Of a DNA stretch of 64,000 nucleotides, positions 9,701 through 20,549 are shown piece after piece. Source of the DNA: Rhizodiscina lignyota (Eukaryota > Ascomycota > Dothideomycetes > Aulographales > Rhizodiscinaceae); NCBI GenBank assembly GCA_010015805.1, contig ML978136.1:372001-436000 (forward strand). Direction: 5' to 3'. Under the pieces are notes generated by a model. That model was not told the DNA's origin, did no database searches, and saw nothing but the letters and a program-made list of their open reading frames with translations. The translations under genes and the position numbers were made by a program. The first letter of the stretch is position 1. Each line of letters opens with the position of its first letter.

Positions 9701-12219
9701 ATGGATGTTTCGCATGAAATTCGTCTCAAAAATGATGCTCGAGCTCTTCTTGCAGAAGCTTCGACAGCAGCAGGCATGCGCAATCGACCCCAGCTTTCAT
9801 GTACACCTTGCAGACAACGAAAGCGAGTGTCCCATCCTTGCTTCTACTCGGGTTTGCATTGAATGCGAGCACTAACTAATGCTTGCACAGACTGAAATGT
9901 GATAGGGGAAGGCCTTGTGAGAACTGTGTCAAGAGAGAAGAACTCGACACCTGCATCTACCCAAGATACGCCAAACGCAGCCTCCGCACTCCGGACAAGG
10001 CAAAGGAGCGAATCAACAAACTTGAAAACTTGTTTATGGAGCTGTCTAAAGGGAATGATAATTTCCCCAGCTCTGATAAATTGAATACTGGAGATGAGTC
10101 TCTGGTGAGGGATCAGAGATCCATGAACGGGAGTGAAATTTCTCCAAGATCTCTGTGTACAGACACATCTAATTCCACAACGCCTCTGAAATGGAAAGAT
10201 ATTCTCGAAGACGTAAGCAGATACGATATATGGATTCTTCAGTAAATCTTCCGCGCAGTTAATATTTGGCAGATTACAGAAATTAAAGAGTACTTCGAAG
10301 GACACGAACTCGACCTCAAACAAGACGTTGATAAACTTCAAACTACGAAGAGCGACCTGCAACTTGCGGATCTTCTTTGTGGAATACACTGCAAGCAAGA
10401 TGTGTCTCTCTTGATCGCAGGCCTTCCCGAACGGCCTCTGGTCGATAGACTGGTTGCGAACTACTTCGACTACTCGTTTATGTTCAGACGTATGTGGCTC
10501 TGTGCATAGTGTGGCTCATTATTCCACTGAATTGACCAAATTCCACAGCCGTTATCCATCCCAAGCAATTCCAGCGAGAGGTACGCATATGTATCCTGCT
10601 CTAAACACTGTACGTCAGTGATACTGACCTCTACCATTTCAGTATTCTCGGTTCTGGAAATCACCATCAACCGTTTCCAAAGTGTGGCTGGGGCTTTTAT
10701 TCGCTATGATTCGACTATCTGCCGAGACCCTTCGAAATGTGTCGAGCAATGCCTCACCTGAACTTCTCCTGTCCGACGAGACGATCTCAATCTTTCGAAC
10801 TTGCGCCGTTCAATGCCTAGCATTGGAAGATTATACCAACGGCAATATCCACGGCCTGCAAGGCCTTCTCACACACCTCGAGTCCGAATACATGCGTTCC
10901 TTGGATTCACAGGCGAACTTGTGGATTCTAACTGGAACGACTGTCCGTATTGCCCTCATGAATGGCTTGCACCGAGACCCAAGCCACTATGCAAACCTCT
11001 CTCCTTTTGAGTCAGAAATGCGTCGCCGTCTGTGGGTGTGTGTTGTTCACTGCGATGTGCTGCTCTCGTTCCAGATGGGTTTGCCAGCTATGATCCCAAC
11101 AGCGCAGACGGATACGAGTCTGCCAAGGAATCTTCGAGAGGATGATTTTGATGAAGACATGGGAGGACTGCCACCAAGTAGGCCAATTGATGATGCAACT
11201 ACCATATCATTTTATCTGGTGAAGGCGCCTTTGGTCGAAGTGTTCGGAAGGGTCGCATCGCATCTGCAAACCGTGCATATGAGCGATGAGCTAATGAAAA
11301 CGCTAGATGCGGAGTTACAGGCTGCATGGGATGGGGTACCTGCATACTATCGAGTACGTCCAATTGACGAATCACTGATTGACCCGGCGTACATGATCAT
11401 GCGACGATACGCGGTGAGCCAGATCCACCTGACCGCGGTGTGTATCCTGCATCGAAAGGGATTAGTGCTTGCCCGATCCCACGAACAGTTCAACTGGTCG
11501 CGGAAAGCTTGTATGGACGGGGCCATGACGCTACTGGGATATCAAGCTGTCAGACATCGAGAAACTCAACCGGGCGGACGACTCTCTGGTCTCCGAAGCA
11601 TGATGATGTCTATCACAAAAAACGACTATCTCCTAGCCGCAATGCTGGTCTGCCTGGATGTGCACCTCACCGTAGCTCAGCCGTCGAGCATTTGCACTGA
11701 TCTCGCCATCTGGGGCTGGGATCGTACCGAGGAGATGTTGAAAGCCCTGGAGACTTCGTATTATATTTGGAAAGAGTATAGTCAAGAATCAGCCGAAGCA
11801 TTCAAGGCGAGTGAAGCTTTAGCTGCCATGCTGGAAAAACTCCGACCCGAATTCGGTATTACCACCAAATACGGGTCTTCTGCTTCCCTCGGCCAAATCC
11901 CTTTTCAATTTGATGACTTTGGTATGCTTAAACTGTTTCCATGTTCGATTTTGACCCTTGTCTCATATTTCTCGTAGTGCCTACCGGAACGACCATTGAG
12001 TCTGGGAATGGAGACAACACGTCGTATGGTGCAGACATGCCGCTATCGCAGATGTTTGTTGAGCCAGAGAGCATTGATTGGGTACGTGGAAAATTGAGCT
12101 TACATCCAAAAATGTTCAGATCTAACTTCTGTGACTCATATCAGGACGAGCTCGATCGCTATTTCATCAATTGCAGCCCTCCTGTCAATAGCTGGATGAA
12201 CCCCACAGACATGACTTAA
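9701..12219 (+). CDS. Zn2Cys6 (Gal4-type) fungal transcription factor
   Basis: Nuclear DNA-binding regulator, 716 aa in seven exons: 9701-9822, 9891-10212, 10273-10489, 10549-10580, 10643-11921, 11978-12081 and 12145-12219. The N-terminal cluster reads CTPCRQRK-LKCDRGRPCENC with the canonical Cx2Cx6C spacing only if the first intron uses a GC donor at 9823 (GCGAGT) and the AG at 9889-9890; its CTAAC branch site is clear. A linker and short coiled coil follow (KAKERINKLENLFMEL). The middle-homology (Fungal_trans) domain is shown by HPKQFQREYSRFW, GTTVRIALMNGLHRDP and MRRRLWVCVVHCD. The 32-nt exon 4 restores the first of these. Target genes are unknown; the neighbouring tautomerase-like gene is convergent. 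Confidence 0.9.
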
Positions 12220-12247
12220 TTTGTATGGCATTTTGTTACATCTCTGT

Positions 12248-12891
12248 TCAGAGTTGTGCAATGAATTCTTTCCGTGTTTCTAGCTCTTTGATCAAGCCTG
12301 CAAAGTCCTCATCACCGCTATCCGCCAACTGTTTCCATGCCTGGAGATTCGATTTCAGGTACACGTGGTCTTCGCCGGGCTAGGGAGTTATGAAAGGATC
12401 AGCAAAAGAGTCTCATATAAGCAGAGTTCGCATCCTTTGCAACGGGAGCGCAACATAAATGCCATGGGAAAATGGAGAACAGGTGGAAGTGAGCAAAACC
12501 ATACCATTGGAACTCTAAAGCCGACCTCCAAGCCTGCTGCAAGACCACCGAGGACGAACACGCCTCTCAATGAGCGTTGAGAGTGCGTTTCCTTCGGTCC
12601 ACCTACATCCACCACCTCGTTCCAAACTTCCGACAGCTCCTCGCACAGCTGCTCGAATTGAGCTGCGGTCCGAGCCCCGCCTGCTCGGGCGTGAACAAAA
12701 ATAGCGTTAAATGCAGCCCTACGTTTACCAGCGACGTAAATCTGGCGCTGGCCGACATCTGTAAAGGCAACGTTTATAAAAAGCGACGGTGTCGTGAATT
12801 TCCCGGAGTGTAGATACGTAATCTTCTCTGCCAGGGCGTCCTTTTGGGCGTCGGTCAGAGAGATGCAGTGGTGGATGTCGTAGAAGGGCAT
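12248..12891 (-). CDS. Tautomerase-like (oxalocrotonate tautomerase fold) protein
   Basis: A 172-aa protein of the fungal Tautomerase_3-like group. Exons are 12891-12505 and 12379-12248, both phase 0. The chain begins Met-Pro, which after Met removal leaves the catalytic N-terminal proline of the tautomerase superfamily. It continues FYDIHH, LTDAQKDALAEKIT, and KFTTPSLFINVAFTDV, all typical. The second exon adds an acidic helical tail (PGEDHVYLKSNL, then LADSGDEDF) usual for the fungal group. The reaction is probably keto-enol tautomerisation or a related dehalogenase-type step on a small acid; the substrate is unknown. The 3' end lies 30 bp from the stop of the Zn2Cys6 gene, so the two genes are convergent and may overlap in their UTRs. 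Confidence 0.85.
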
Positions 12892-13410
12892 CTTGGTCTT
12901 GGTTTGCGGAACGGTGCCACACAGGCGGGATTATCGTGGACAGATTGTCAGATGAGCACCAAGTTGGAATTAAATAGCTCCAGTCGTGAGACTCTTCGAG
13001 GAGGGCAGCAGATGCCAACGGGTAGAGAGACGTGTAATCCGGGTATTCACAGTGTCCGAAAGACCCATCTTCATCGCAACAAGATGCTCAAACGGCTGCG
13101 TGTCTAAGTCTTCACGGCCGTATCACTGAAGTAGAGAGGGCGAAATGTGGATAGAGAACTCTTTGTAGACTAGACTCAGGTTCCTGTCGGACATAATGAA
13201 TCCGAGTGGGGAGGAGCACAATAGCTTAGCAAGAAACTCGGGATCGAGACTACATGGAGAATTTTCTATTAGGTCTGCATGGCTGGTGCCGTATGGAGTT
13301 CTTCGGATTTTGCAGGTTGTCGAGCGTGCGTTACGGCGAAGCACTGTGCATAGGGTCTCATCGTTTCTCTTGAGCGGAGTTAATATCTCAACTGAAAGAT
13401 GACATCTTCT
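12892..13410. other. Intergenic stretch beside an esterase remnant
   Basis: About 520 bp with short unsupported frames on both strands. The minus-strand frame at 13123-13344 might be debris of the adjacent esterase relic, but shows no conserved esterase motif, so I do not annotate it. Confidence 0.45.
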
Positions 13411-13872
13411 CTATTCAAAAATCCACACCTCCTTTTCAACATCTCCGTCATCACCACGTCGTTCGATCCGACTCCTAAGGTCGAGTCTCTCATTGGGTCC
13501 GCTTGTTACGAACACTTTCGCATCAAATTCTCCGTCTCCTTTCTCGTACGCCTCCTCACATCCCTTGACCGTAGCTTTGCCTACTATCCAGGGCATTCCT
13601 GTCGTTGCAAAGCTCGCCCAAGACCTGGACATCCAGTCCTTCAACTCGAAGTCCGCTTGGCTGGGCCGAATCGTATCCATTGCATCGTTGTAAATCGATA
13701 AATTGCCAAATAGGAATGCGAAGTCCGATGTGTGTATCACGCCTAGGCCTGACAGTCCGATCGATGTAAGATATTCGTCAAGAATCGTTTGGTTATGCAG
13801 GTAGGGATACTCAGAGTTAGAGGCTGACATGGCCGACCCAAAGTAGAATGTTGGACATGTGAAGATGATCAT
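13411..13872 (-). pseudogene. C-terminal remnant of a type-B carboxylesterase
   Basis: A 153-codon frame matches the last third of fungal type-B carboxylesterase/lipases. It opens with the strand FTCPTFYFG, runs through GVIHTSDFAFLFGNL (the segment around the catalytic His, here with a plausible HTSD variant) and ends with the helix WMSRSWASFATTGMPW and a following wall of loops. The part with the nucleophile elbow (GESAG) and the oxyanion hole is absent, and the upstream frame closes within about 15 codons. The usual terminal helix (ERCxFW-like) is also missing. I interpret it as a broken gene. An intact gene with distant upstream exons seems unlikely, since none was found up to 14.6 kb. Confidence 0.55.
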
Positions 13873-14252
13873 GAAAGATTTAGGCGCAGCGGTAGAACTC
13901 TACGGAGAGACTGGCCTAGGGATTTGCAGTGAGAGGAGAGTTGATGCAGACGGGGAGCTTAAAACCTGGCAGGAAGTCTTGATGAGTCGACGAGGAGGCT
14001 CAGGCGAAAGTCGCCAAAGCAAGGGAAGGTCGTCAGTTCATGATGAGAACTTAGAAAAAAAATTAATAATTGTTGAACAAATTAACTAGTACTCAGAAGT
14101 GAGTCGAGAGTGACTCTGACGTATAGCAATGCTACAGTGGTGGATAAAACAAATGCTTTTCTTTGGACAGATTCTCCTGTCCGGCAGCGTAATTATTGCC
14201 TGGGGGCAAAGACGCCCTCCCGCTCCAGTCTCTACTACACGCAATGAAAGGT

Positions 14253-14627
14253 TTACGCGTATGATGTCGCAAATCTTGCTGAGAGTTCTCTTGTGCGCTC
14301 GAGTTCTTCAATGATGCGTTTGCGCAAAGCAGGAGGCTTGCCAGTCAGACTGGCGCACAAGATAGAGGACTGGAACACCGACTCTATTTCGGACTCCATA
14401 CGTGCCATCTTTTCTCCTTCTATGGGCTCGATGCCGAAGAAGAGATTTAGAACCTTCCGCGCAGCTCGGCCTGCAAGAATAATCCTTGTGGTTGCGCGTT
14501 TCAGATTGATGACATCGTGGATTTTCTGGTGAGGCTGGTGTGGTGGAGAGTCCCAACCACCAGGAACCAGCCTCCCTCCAACCTTTGCATTAACGTCCCA
14601 TAAATACACCACGACAACAGGCATCAT
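14253..14627 (-). CDS. Unassigned small protein
   Basis: A 124-codon frame from ATG 14627. I do not recognise it. It has a short hydrophobic start, a proline/histidine-rich patch, and then a helical, charged C-terminal half (GEKMARMESEIES, then RKRIIEELERTREL). The opposite strand also has overlapping open frames, which weakens the case. It may be a real small gene, a last exon of something larger, or chance. Confidence 0.3.
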   Translation of the reverse strand: MMPVVVVYLWDVNAKVGGRLVPGGWDSPPHQPHQKIHDVINLKRATTRIILAGRAARKVLNLFFGIEPIEGEKMARMESEIESVFQSSILCASLTGKPPALRKRIIEELERTRELSARFATSYA

Positions 14628-14890
14628 GAGTTCGCATTCGAAAATCAGTTACACTGCATCTTGCAGAACTGTCCCTCCAATTTTCAAGCCTCGAACTCGT
14701 CATCGCTGCCGGCTACGACATCCCGTGTAGCGGTCTCCTCGCATTTACCAGTGTTTCAACTACCAGCGAATAGAGCTGTACAGCCGGGCTGTGAGCCAGG
14801 CACATCTGCGAGCGTTCCAGTTACAGCTGAACGATCATCTGCATAAACCTGCCCGGCAGCTGATCCGAATTTGGAGTAATCTCTGACCAG

Positions 14891-16387
14891 ATGAGTGCTC
14901 GCATTCCTGGGATCCCCAGAGAGACGGATTCCAAGATGCTTGACCGATCAAGCAGAGCTATATCGCCCTCCCCCTCCGGCCACTCTTGTTCATCTGCTTG
15001 CATGATCGAGGAGGAACACGTTCGGCATCCTCGTTCTCTTCGACGCCATCCACAGAGCTGGTATCAAGGAGCATATGACGAAATTATCCTTCCGAGTGCA
15101 CCGCCATCTGTGCTTACCTCCTCCTCGAGATCCACCAGTTACAGCCCCGAGCCACCCTCGCCTCTGGAAGACGCCCCTCCCATATCCCACCAGCGCTCCT
15201 TGACAGCAACATTCCTCGACAAGGTCAAGATACCGCCGATTGTCACACAGACTGCCTCTCGAGCTTCCTTGCATTCTCCCACAAGATCGCTCTCTCAGTT
15301 CATATCCTCCCGCTCGACCCCAGACGAAGACACAGCTCCAAGGTCACCAAGCAAGAATAAACAAGGACCACTATTCAGCGACTGGTTCACCGGGACATCC
15401 GCTCCTGTGAATCTAGGCCTCATTCCCTCTCCAAGCAGAGATCTTTCTCCTTTCCGCGAATCAGACGATTATATCTCCGCCGATATGGATTCCACATATA
15501 CATCACGGCCAACTCGACCGCGCCGCAGCTCCACGACCAATTCACAGAGCCAGTCGACCGGCTTCGCAAGCAAACTCTCGTGGTTTACGAAATCCGTCTC
15601 ACCCGCCTCTCCCTCTCAGTGTCGTCCTTCCACAAGCGCCGCCATTGACCCGTCCGATGACCTCCTCACTCTGTCTATTTCGGCCGCACTCCTCCCGCAC
15701 GGCACGCCTGACATCCTTGCTCCATCCTCCTTCCACGACCTGCTCTCAACCTCCGAGCTCCTCCTATCGCGCTACCAAGCCGCATACCGCGCCAAAGCCA
15801 CAGCGCTCGCCGACCTCCGCGCCGAAAAGGATGCACAAGCCGAGGAGCTCGAAGAAGCTGAGACACGGGCGCGACACCTGAAGATGCAGCTCGACGACAT
15901 GGCTGAGAAGGCCAAAGCCCAAGAGGAAGAGATGCGGGCGCTAAGTCTGGAGCTCCTTGCGGAGCGGAGGCGGAGAGAAGACGAGGAGATAGCAAGGCGG
16001 AAGAGCATTCAGATGGTACGCGGAAAGGACAATCGGGCTGGTATGAGACGAGGCACAAGTAGCAGTGGGAGCGTTAGCGACTCTGGTTTCGAGAGCGATA
16101 CGGATAGTGCAGTGGGGAGTGTAGGAAGCAGTTTCAATTCGTCGCCCACGCTGGCGAAGCAAGAGCCAGAATATGATGAAAGGAGAAGTGGGAATGAGAG
16201 ACCGTTGGGGCAGAGGAGGATGTCAACTTATGATACGGTGTTGAAGACTGTAGCTGGAGAGCCAGCGGGTGCGTGGGCAGTGATGGAGGGATATAGGGAG
16301 GAGAATAGAGCGCTGAGGGAAAGAGTGAGAGAGTTGGAAGGCGCCGTTGACGGTTGTCTTGATATGGTTGCGGGCCTGGGAATATAG
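14891..16387 (+). CDS. Fungus-specific disordered protein with central coiled coil
   Basis: An intronless 498-aa frame. About 240 residues at the N terminus are Ser/Pro/Thr-rich and look disordered. A conserved-looking core lies near residue 160 (GPLFSDWFTGTSAPVNLGL). A second short core (DDLLTLSISAALLPHG) leads into a long coiled coil of Ala/Glu/Arg heptads at roughly residues 290-375. After a second disordered stretch a final leucine heptad (ENRALRERVRELEGAV) closes the protein. The layout fits a scaffold or cytoskeleton/septum-associated protein, but no function is established. Homologous proteins of this layout are, as I recall, widespread and uncharacterised in Pezizomycotina. Confidence 0.8.
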   Translation: MSARIPGIPRETDSKMLDRSSRAISPSPSGHSCSSACMIEEEHVRHPRSLRRHPQSWYQGAYDEIILPSAPPSVLTSSSRSTSYSPEPPSPLEDAPPISHQRSLTATFLDKVKIPPIVTQTASRASLHSPTRSLSQFISSRSTPDEDTAPRSPSKNKQGPLFSDWFTGTSAPVNLGLIPSPSRDLSPFRESDDYISADMDSTYTSRPTRPRRSSTTNSQSQSTGFASKLSWFTKSVSPASPSQCRPSTSAAIDPSDDLLTLSISAALLPHGTPDILAPSSFHDLLSTSELLLSRYQAAYRAKATALADLRAEKDAQAEELEEAETRARHLKMQLDDMAEKAKAQEEEMRALSLELLAERRRREDEEIARRKSIQMVRGKDNRAGMRRGTSSSGSVSDSGFESDTDSAVGSVGSSFNSSPTLAKQEPEYDERRSGNERPLGQRRMSTYDTVLKTVAGEPAGAWAVMEGYREENRALRERVRELEGAVDGCLDMVAGLGI

Positions 16388-16676
16388 TGAGAGTTCCAAC
16401 TATTTAATTCGCAAGAGCTACTGAAATGATAGAATATATTGCGATTCAAAGATGGCATGTTTTTGATGCGCAAGCTCATTGGATACAGACCCGCTCCAAT
16501 AACAGACGCATGCAAGCTGCATTACCTTGCACGGCAGACTCCGCACATCTTGAAACCGAACTCAGCCTTGCATTCATACAAGGCCGCTGTCTTTTTTTCT
16601 TTTTCTTTTTTTTATCAGCTTAACACGTTTCCCATGTTAACTTGTCTTCCGTCTTACTCTTGTTCATTACTGCAAA

Positions 16677-19600
16677 ATGGCTTTTGGTGTTGGGTTTAGA
16701 GACATTGTCACGGCTTTGAAGATAATTAAAGAGCTCGGAGAAGCATTTGTGAATTCTCCAAAGGAGTACACAGCCATTTCAAACGCGTGAGTCGAAACAT
16801 TACAGCTATCATATGAGATGCGGAATGTTCATTTACCTGCATAGGCTCAAGGATCTCTCCGCTGTACTCGATAACATTAAAAACGTAGTCGCAAGCTCGA
16901 AACGAGGCCTCCCTTCGCAGCAGGAAAGTCAGCTGCAGAAGATCGCGACTGAGTGTCGCACTACACTTCAAGACCTACAAGTGAAGCTCAGCAGACATGA
17001 GAGCTTGGCATCGAGCTCTGCTCCTCAGGAGAACTTGGCAGATCGTATTCGCAACGCAAGCCGGAGAACATACCACAGGTTCACTTGGTCTTCGAGGGAT
17101 ATTTCCGAATGGCGAGACCGAATAACTCTGAACGTCACGATTCTGAACGCTTTTATGAACCAACTGACTCAGTATGTGGGCATCTCTTTGTCTTTCGGAA
17201 ACACTGCTGTCTTGTTTGCCGGAATCTCATGCCTTATTTCGACTGATTAACTTTAGGCAAGGTGTAAACCAACTCCGCAATCATCCGATGGTCAGCAACG
17301 CAACAGCCGTAAGGACGCTATTATCGAGTGGCTATGCCAGACAAACCATGCATCGTTCCACAGAAACATCATTCGAAACAAGAAGACAGGCACCGGAGAA
17401 TGGTTTCTAAATCCGAAAGAGCCAAGTCAGAGTAAATACCTCGAATGGGTGAAGGAGAGCAAACAAATCTTGTTTTGCGAAGGAATTCCAGGAGCCGGCA
17501 AAACAATGATATCTGTAATGGTCATCGACGACCTCGAGAACCAGTTTCAGGCCGATACAGACGTCAACATTGCATATATCTATTGCGGCTACCAATGCCT
17601 GCAGCAAGAACACACGCCTGACGACTTTATTTCCAACATTCTGGGTCAACTTCTTCAACGCCAATCCAGCCTGCCCGAAGGTATCGAGAAGCTTTACGAG
17701 AAGCATCGTCACCATCGAACACGACCCGGGATTGATGAGATCGGAGGAGCAGTACAGTCTACACTTCAACTCTACATGCGTAGCTTCATCATACTTGACG
17801 CTCTGGATGAGTACCATGCTTTGAGCAATGGCGATTTGAGGACGTTTCTGACACAGATACTGGCCCTAGGAAGTGCAACATCTGTAAATATTCTTGCTAC
17901 GTCGCGGCCCATTGAGGATATCAGGTCTCAGTTCGATGGCGCATGTCTGGTTCAAGAAATTCGAGCCCATAAAGATGATCTATTGCATTACGTTCATGAA
18001 CGGATTCTCGAACTTCTGAGAGGGAGGTTTAAGGACCTACCGGATCTGGAGATGGATATAGTTACCTGCGTCTCAGATGCTGCTGCAGGCATGTGAGTCA
18101 GCCCGCCTGCGAATCTTCCTCGGCGTCCTAGGCTAACTTTTCTGTGTCAGGTTTCTCCTTCCAAAGTTACAGATGGATTACCTCGCACTCAAACCAACTG
18201 TAGCACACATCAGGCGGGCCCCGAAGAACATGCCGAAGGGTGATACAGCCTTGGATGAGACATATTCCAGGGCCTGGACGACGATAGAAAGCCACCCCGA
18301 CGAAGACACTCGCGAAATTGCGAAACAGCTACTCTGCTGGATTACACATGCTCGGCGTGAACTCTCTGTTGTGGAGCTTCAGCATGCTGTTGCTGTGCAG
18401 CAAGCTCGTGCTTTCGACCCCGAAATTTCTGAGTTTGACGAGGAATTCCTTCCACCAGAAGCACTCTTTGGCTCAATCTGCGCGGGTTTGGTCACGGTGG
18501 ACCCTGAGAGCGATACAATTCGATTGGTTCACTATACGTTAAGAGAATATTTCCATCGTACGAACAAGTTCCAACACGCACAGGTCGATATTGCAACCAC
18601 ATGCATTATCTATCTATCGTTCGATACGTTTTCAGAACCCACAGAAACAAATGGCCGTGCTAGCGAGCGCCCACTGACACATGCCATTCTTCGTTTGCAA
18701 TGCCATCCATTTTACGACTATGCGGCAGAGAACTGGGGCTACCATGTTCAGGGCAGTCACTTAGAACAAGAAGATCTTCTCATTGATTTCCTAAGCAATG
18801 ATGCCAAGCTACAAAGCAGTCTGCGGCCTGCTTTGAGTCACGGTTATTTTCCGATATCCATATACGACAGATCCGCAGACAGTATCACCCCAGCACACGT
18901 TGCGGCATATTTTGGGCTCTCGGAAACATTGAAAAATCTTTTTAGCAATGGATATGATCCAGATACACGCACATTTGACGGCCAATCTCCATTAGCGTGG
19001 GTTGCTTTCAACGGGCAAGCCGAAACGGTCCAGGCGCTTCTCGAGCCAAGTATCGGCATAAATCCTAATTCACAAGACGACGAATGCCGGACTCCACTAT
19101 CATTGGCTGCCTCTAGAAGTCATGAGAATGTGGTCAAAGTCTTCTAGGCATGTGGGGATCGCGTTGATGTAGAATCCAGAGATGAGTGGGGAGAAACACC
19201 GCTCTACCACGCAGCGAGACATGGTCATCAGGAAATTGTGCATCTACTTCTGCAGTATGGTGTAGACCCAGACCCAAGAGATATAGACCTCCAATCGGCG
19301 CTCTCATGCGCAGCGTCAAGGGGTCATGAGGAAATTGTTGAGCTGCTTCTACAGTATGGTGCGGATCCAGACTCAAGAGATATGAATGACTGAACGCCGC
19401 TCTGGCATGCAGCAGAAGGAGGTTATAAGGAGACCGCGAGTGTGCTCCTACGTCATGGTGTCGACCCGGACTCGAGAGATTCCACCGGACAATCCCCCCT
19501 CTCATGTGCAGCGGAACAAGCTCACAAGGATGTTGTGGATCTGCTCCTACAGCGTGGTGTAGACCCAGACTCGAGGGATGACACGGGACAATCCCCCCTT

Positions 19601-20068
19601 TCGTGGGCCGCGAGCCTTCAATGGTTACAGCGAGAAGTAACAGCTGACGTTATAGCGCTTTTACTGCAGCAAAATGATGTCGACCCATGCCCCAAGGACA
19701 AAAAGGGTCAAACTCCACTGCACAAGGCATCCATAGAGAGTTGGACAGAGGCAGTCGAAGTACTGCTCAGAGAGAAAAGGGTAGATCCAAATGTCCGCGA
19801 CAACAACGGTCGAACTCCAATCTTTTACGCCACACAAGCTCCTTCGTATACAAAAGCGTCAAGATCCGTGAAGACAGTGGAGGCTCTGCTCAAGCATGAT
19901 GGAATTGACCTCGACTCAAAAGACGAGACAGGAAGTACCGTTCTCGACTACGCCAGAGCTGAATACGTTCAGTATGAGAGAGGTCAATTTCACTACAGAA
20001 TCCCAGAGGTTGTTGCACTTTTAGAAGCACATCTTCAGCGTACCCAAAACTCTTTTCTGCTGAAGTAA
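16677..20068 (+). pseudogene. NACHT-ankyrin STAND protein (fungal NLR), disrupted in the ankyrin region
   Basis: STAND-type NTPase of the fungal NLR class. Exons are 16677-16786, 16845-17171, 17262-18092 and 18151 onward. Domains in order: an N-terminal helical domain of the fungal STAND/Helo-like kind (FRDIVTALKIIKELGEAF, then a TECRTTLQDLQVKL helix), a NACHT domain with Walker A GIPGAGKT (Lys226) and Walker B IILDALDE (Asp325), a winged-helix/arm region, then ankyrin repeats (TPLYHAARHGHQEIVHLLL). The frame stays open to 20068 except for a TAG at 19145-19147 and a TGA at 19391-19393. Both could derive from a CAG or CGA codon by one C-to-T change. A 754-aa product with NTPase and a few ankyrins could still be made. 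These genes act in heterokaryon incompatibility or microbe sensing in known fungi; the role here is inferred. Confidence 0.82.
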
Positions 20069-20078
20069 GGTGTGTGCA

Positions 20079-20245
20079 TATCCTGCGGCATGCCTGCGTG
20101 TCATTATTGTCGTGCCCGATACACTCATCCGAAGGCCAAACTCATTAGGCTAATACGACAGTAACCCACAACGAGATTCACTTAGATGGGTTATGCACAG
20201 TCTAATCAGGCTTTGGGTGTATGGGACCGTGGTGAAATAGACTCT
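20079..20245 (+). pseudogene. Decayed piece of a deaminase C-terminal zinc-site region
   Basis: This stretch resembles part of the intact deaminase gene 1.7 kb downstream (about 21750-21915). The translated pieces align: CGMPACHYCRARY here against CSKPACYCCARY there, followed by HPKAKLIR against HPKTKFVR. The DNA keeps matching past that point (CCCACAACGAGATTC against CCCACAACAAGATTC, then CAGTCTAATCAGG against GAGCCTAATCAAG). It is short, lacks the HAE half of the active site, and is broken. It begins about 10 bp after the last NLR codon, so an earlier deaminase copy stood directly behind the NLR or was part of the same transcript. Confidence 0.75.
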
Positions 20246-20549
20246 GCCATCTATATATACTTCTTCCTCTCAGTCACGTATATGCTTTAGTTCTCACCGG
20301 CGCTCGTACCTTTGTGTAACATTATGCCTGCGCTCATTGGCGTCCGCTATCAGCGCACTGCACGAACACATCAGAACCTCACTGAAATTTGATTTTAGCA
20401 TATCTTTAGCATTTGGGGAATTCACGATCCTTAGGGAAATCACTCCGAAGGGTGAAACAATGTGAAGTTGTTAGCTCACGGGAGAATTAGCTACTTATCC
20501 ATTCTACATTCATATATCCCCCTTGCTGAACTACGGCTTTGAAAGTACG

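Noticed and set aside
13123-13344. Minus-strand 73-codon frame near the esterase relic
   Set aside because: No esterase motif is visible and it does not join the relic by a phase-matching intron.
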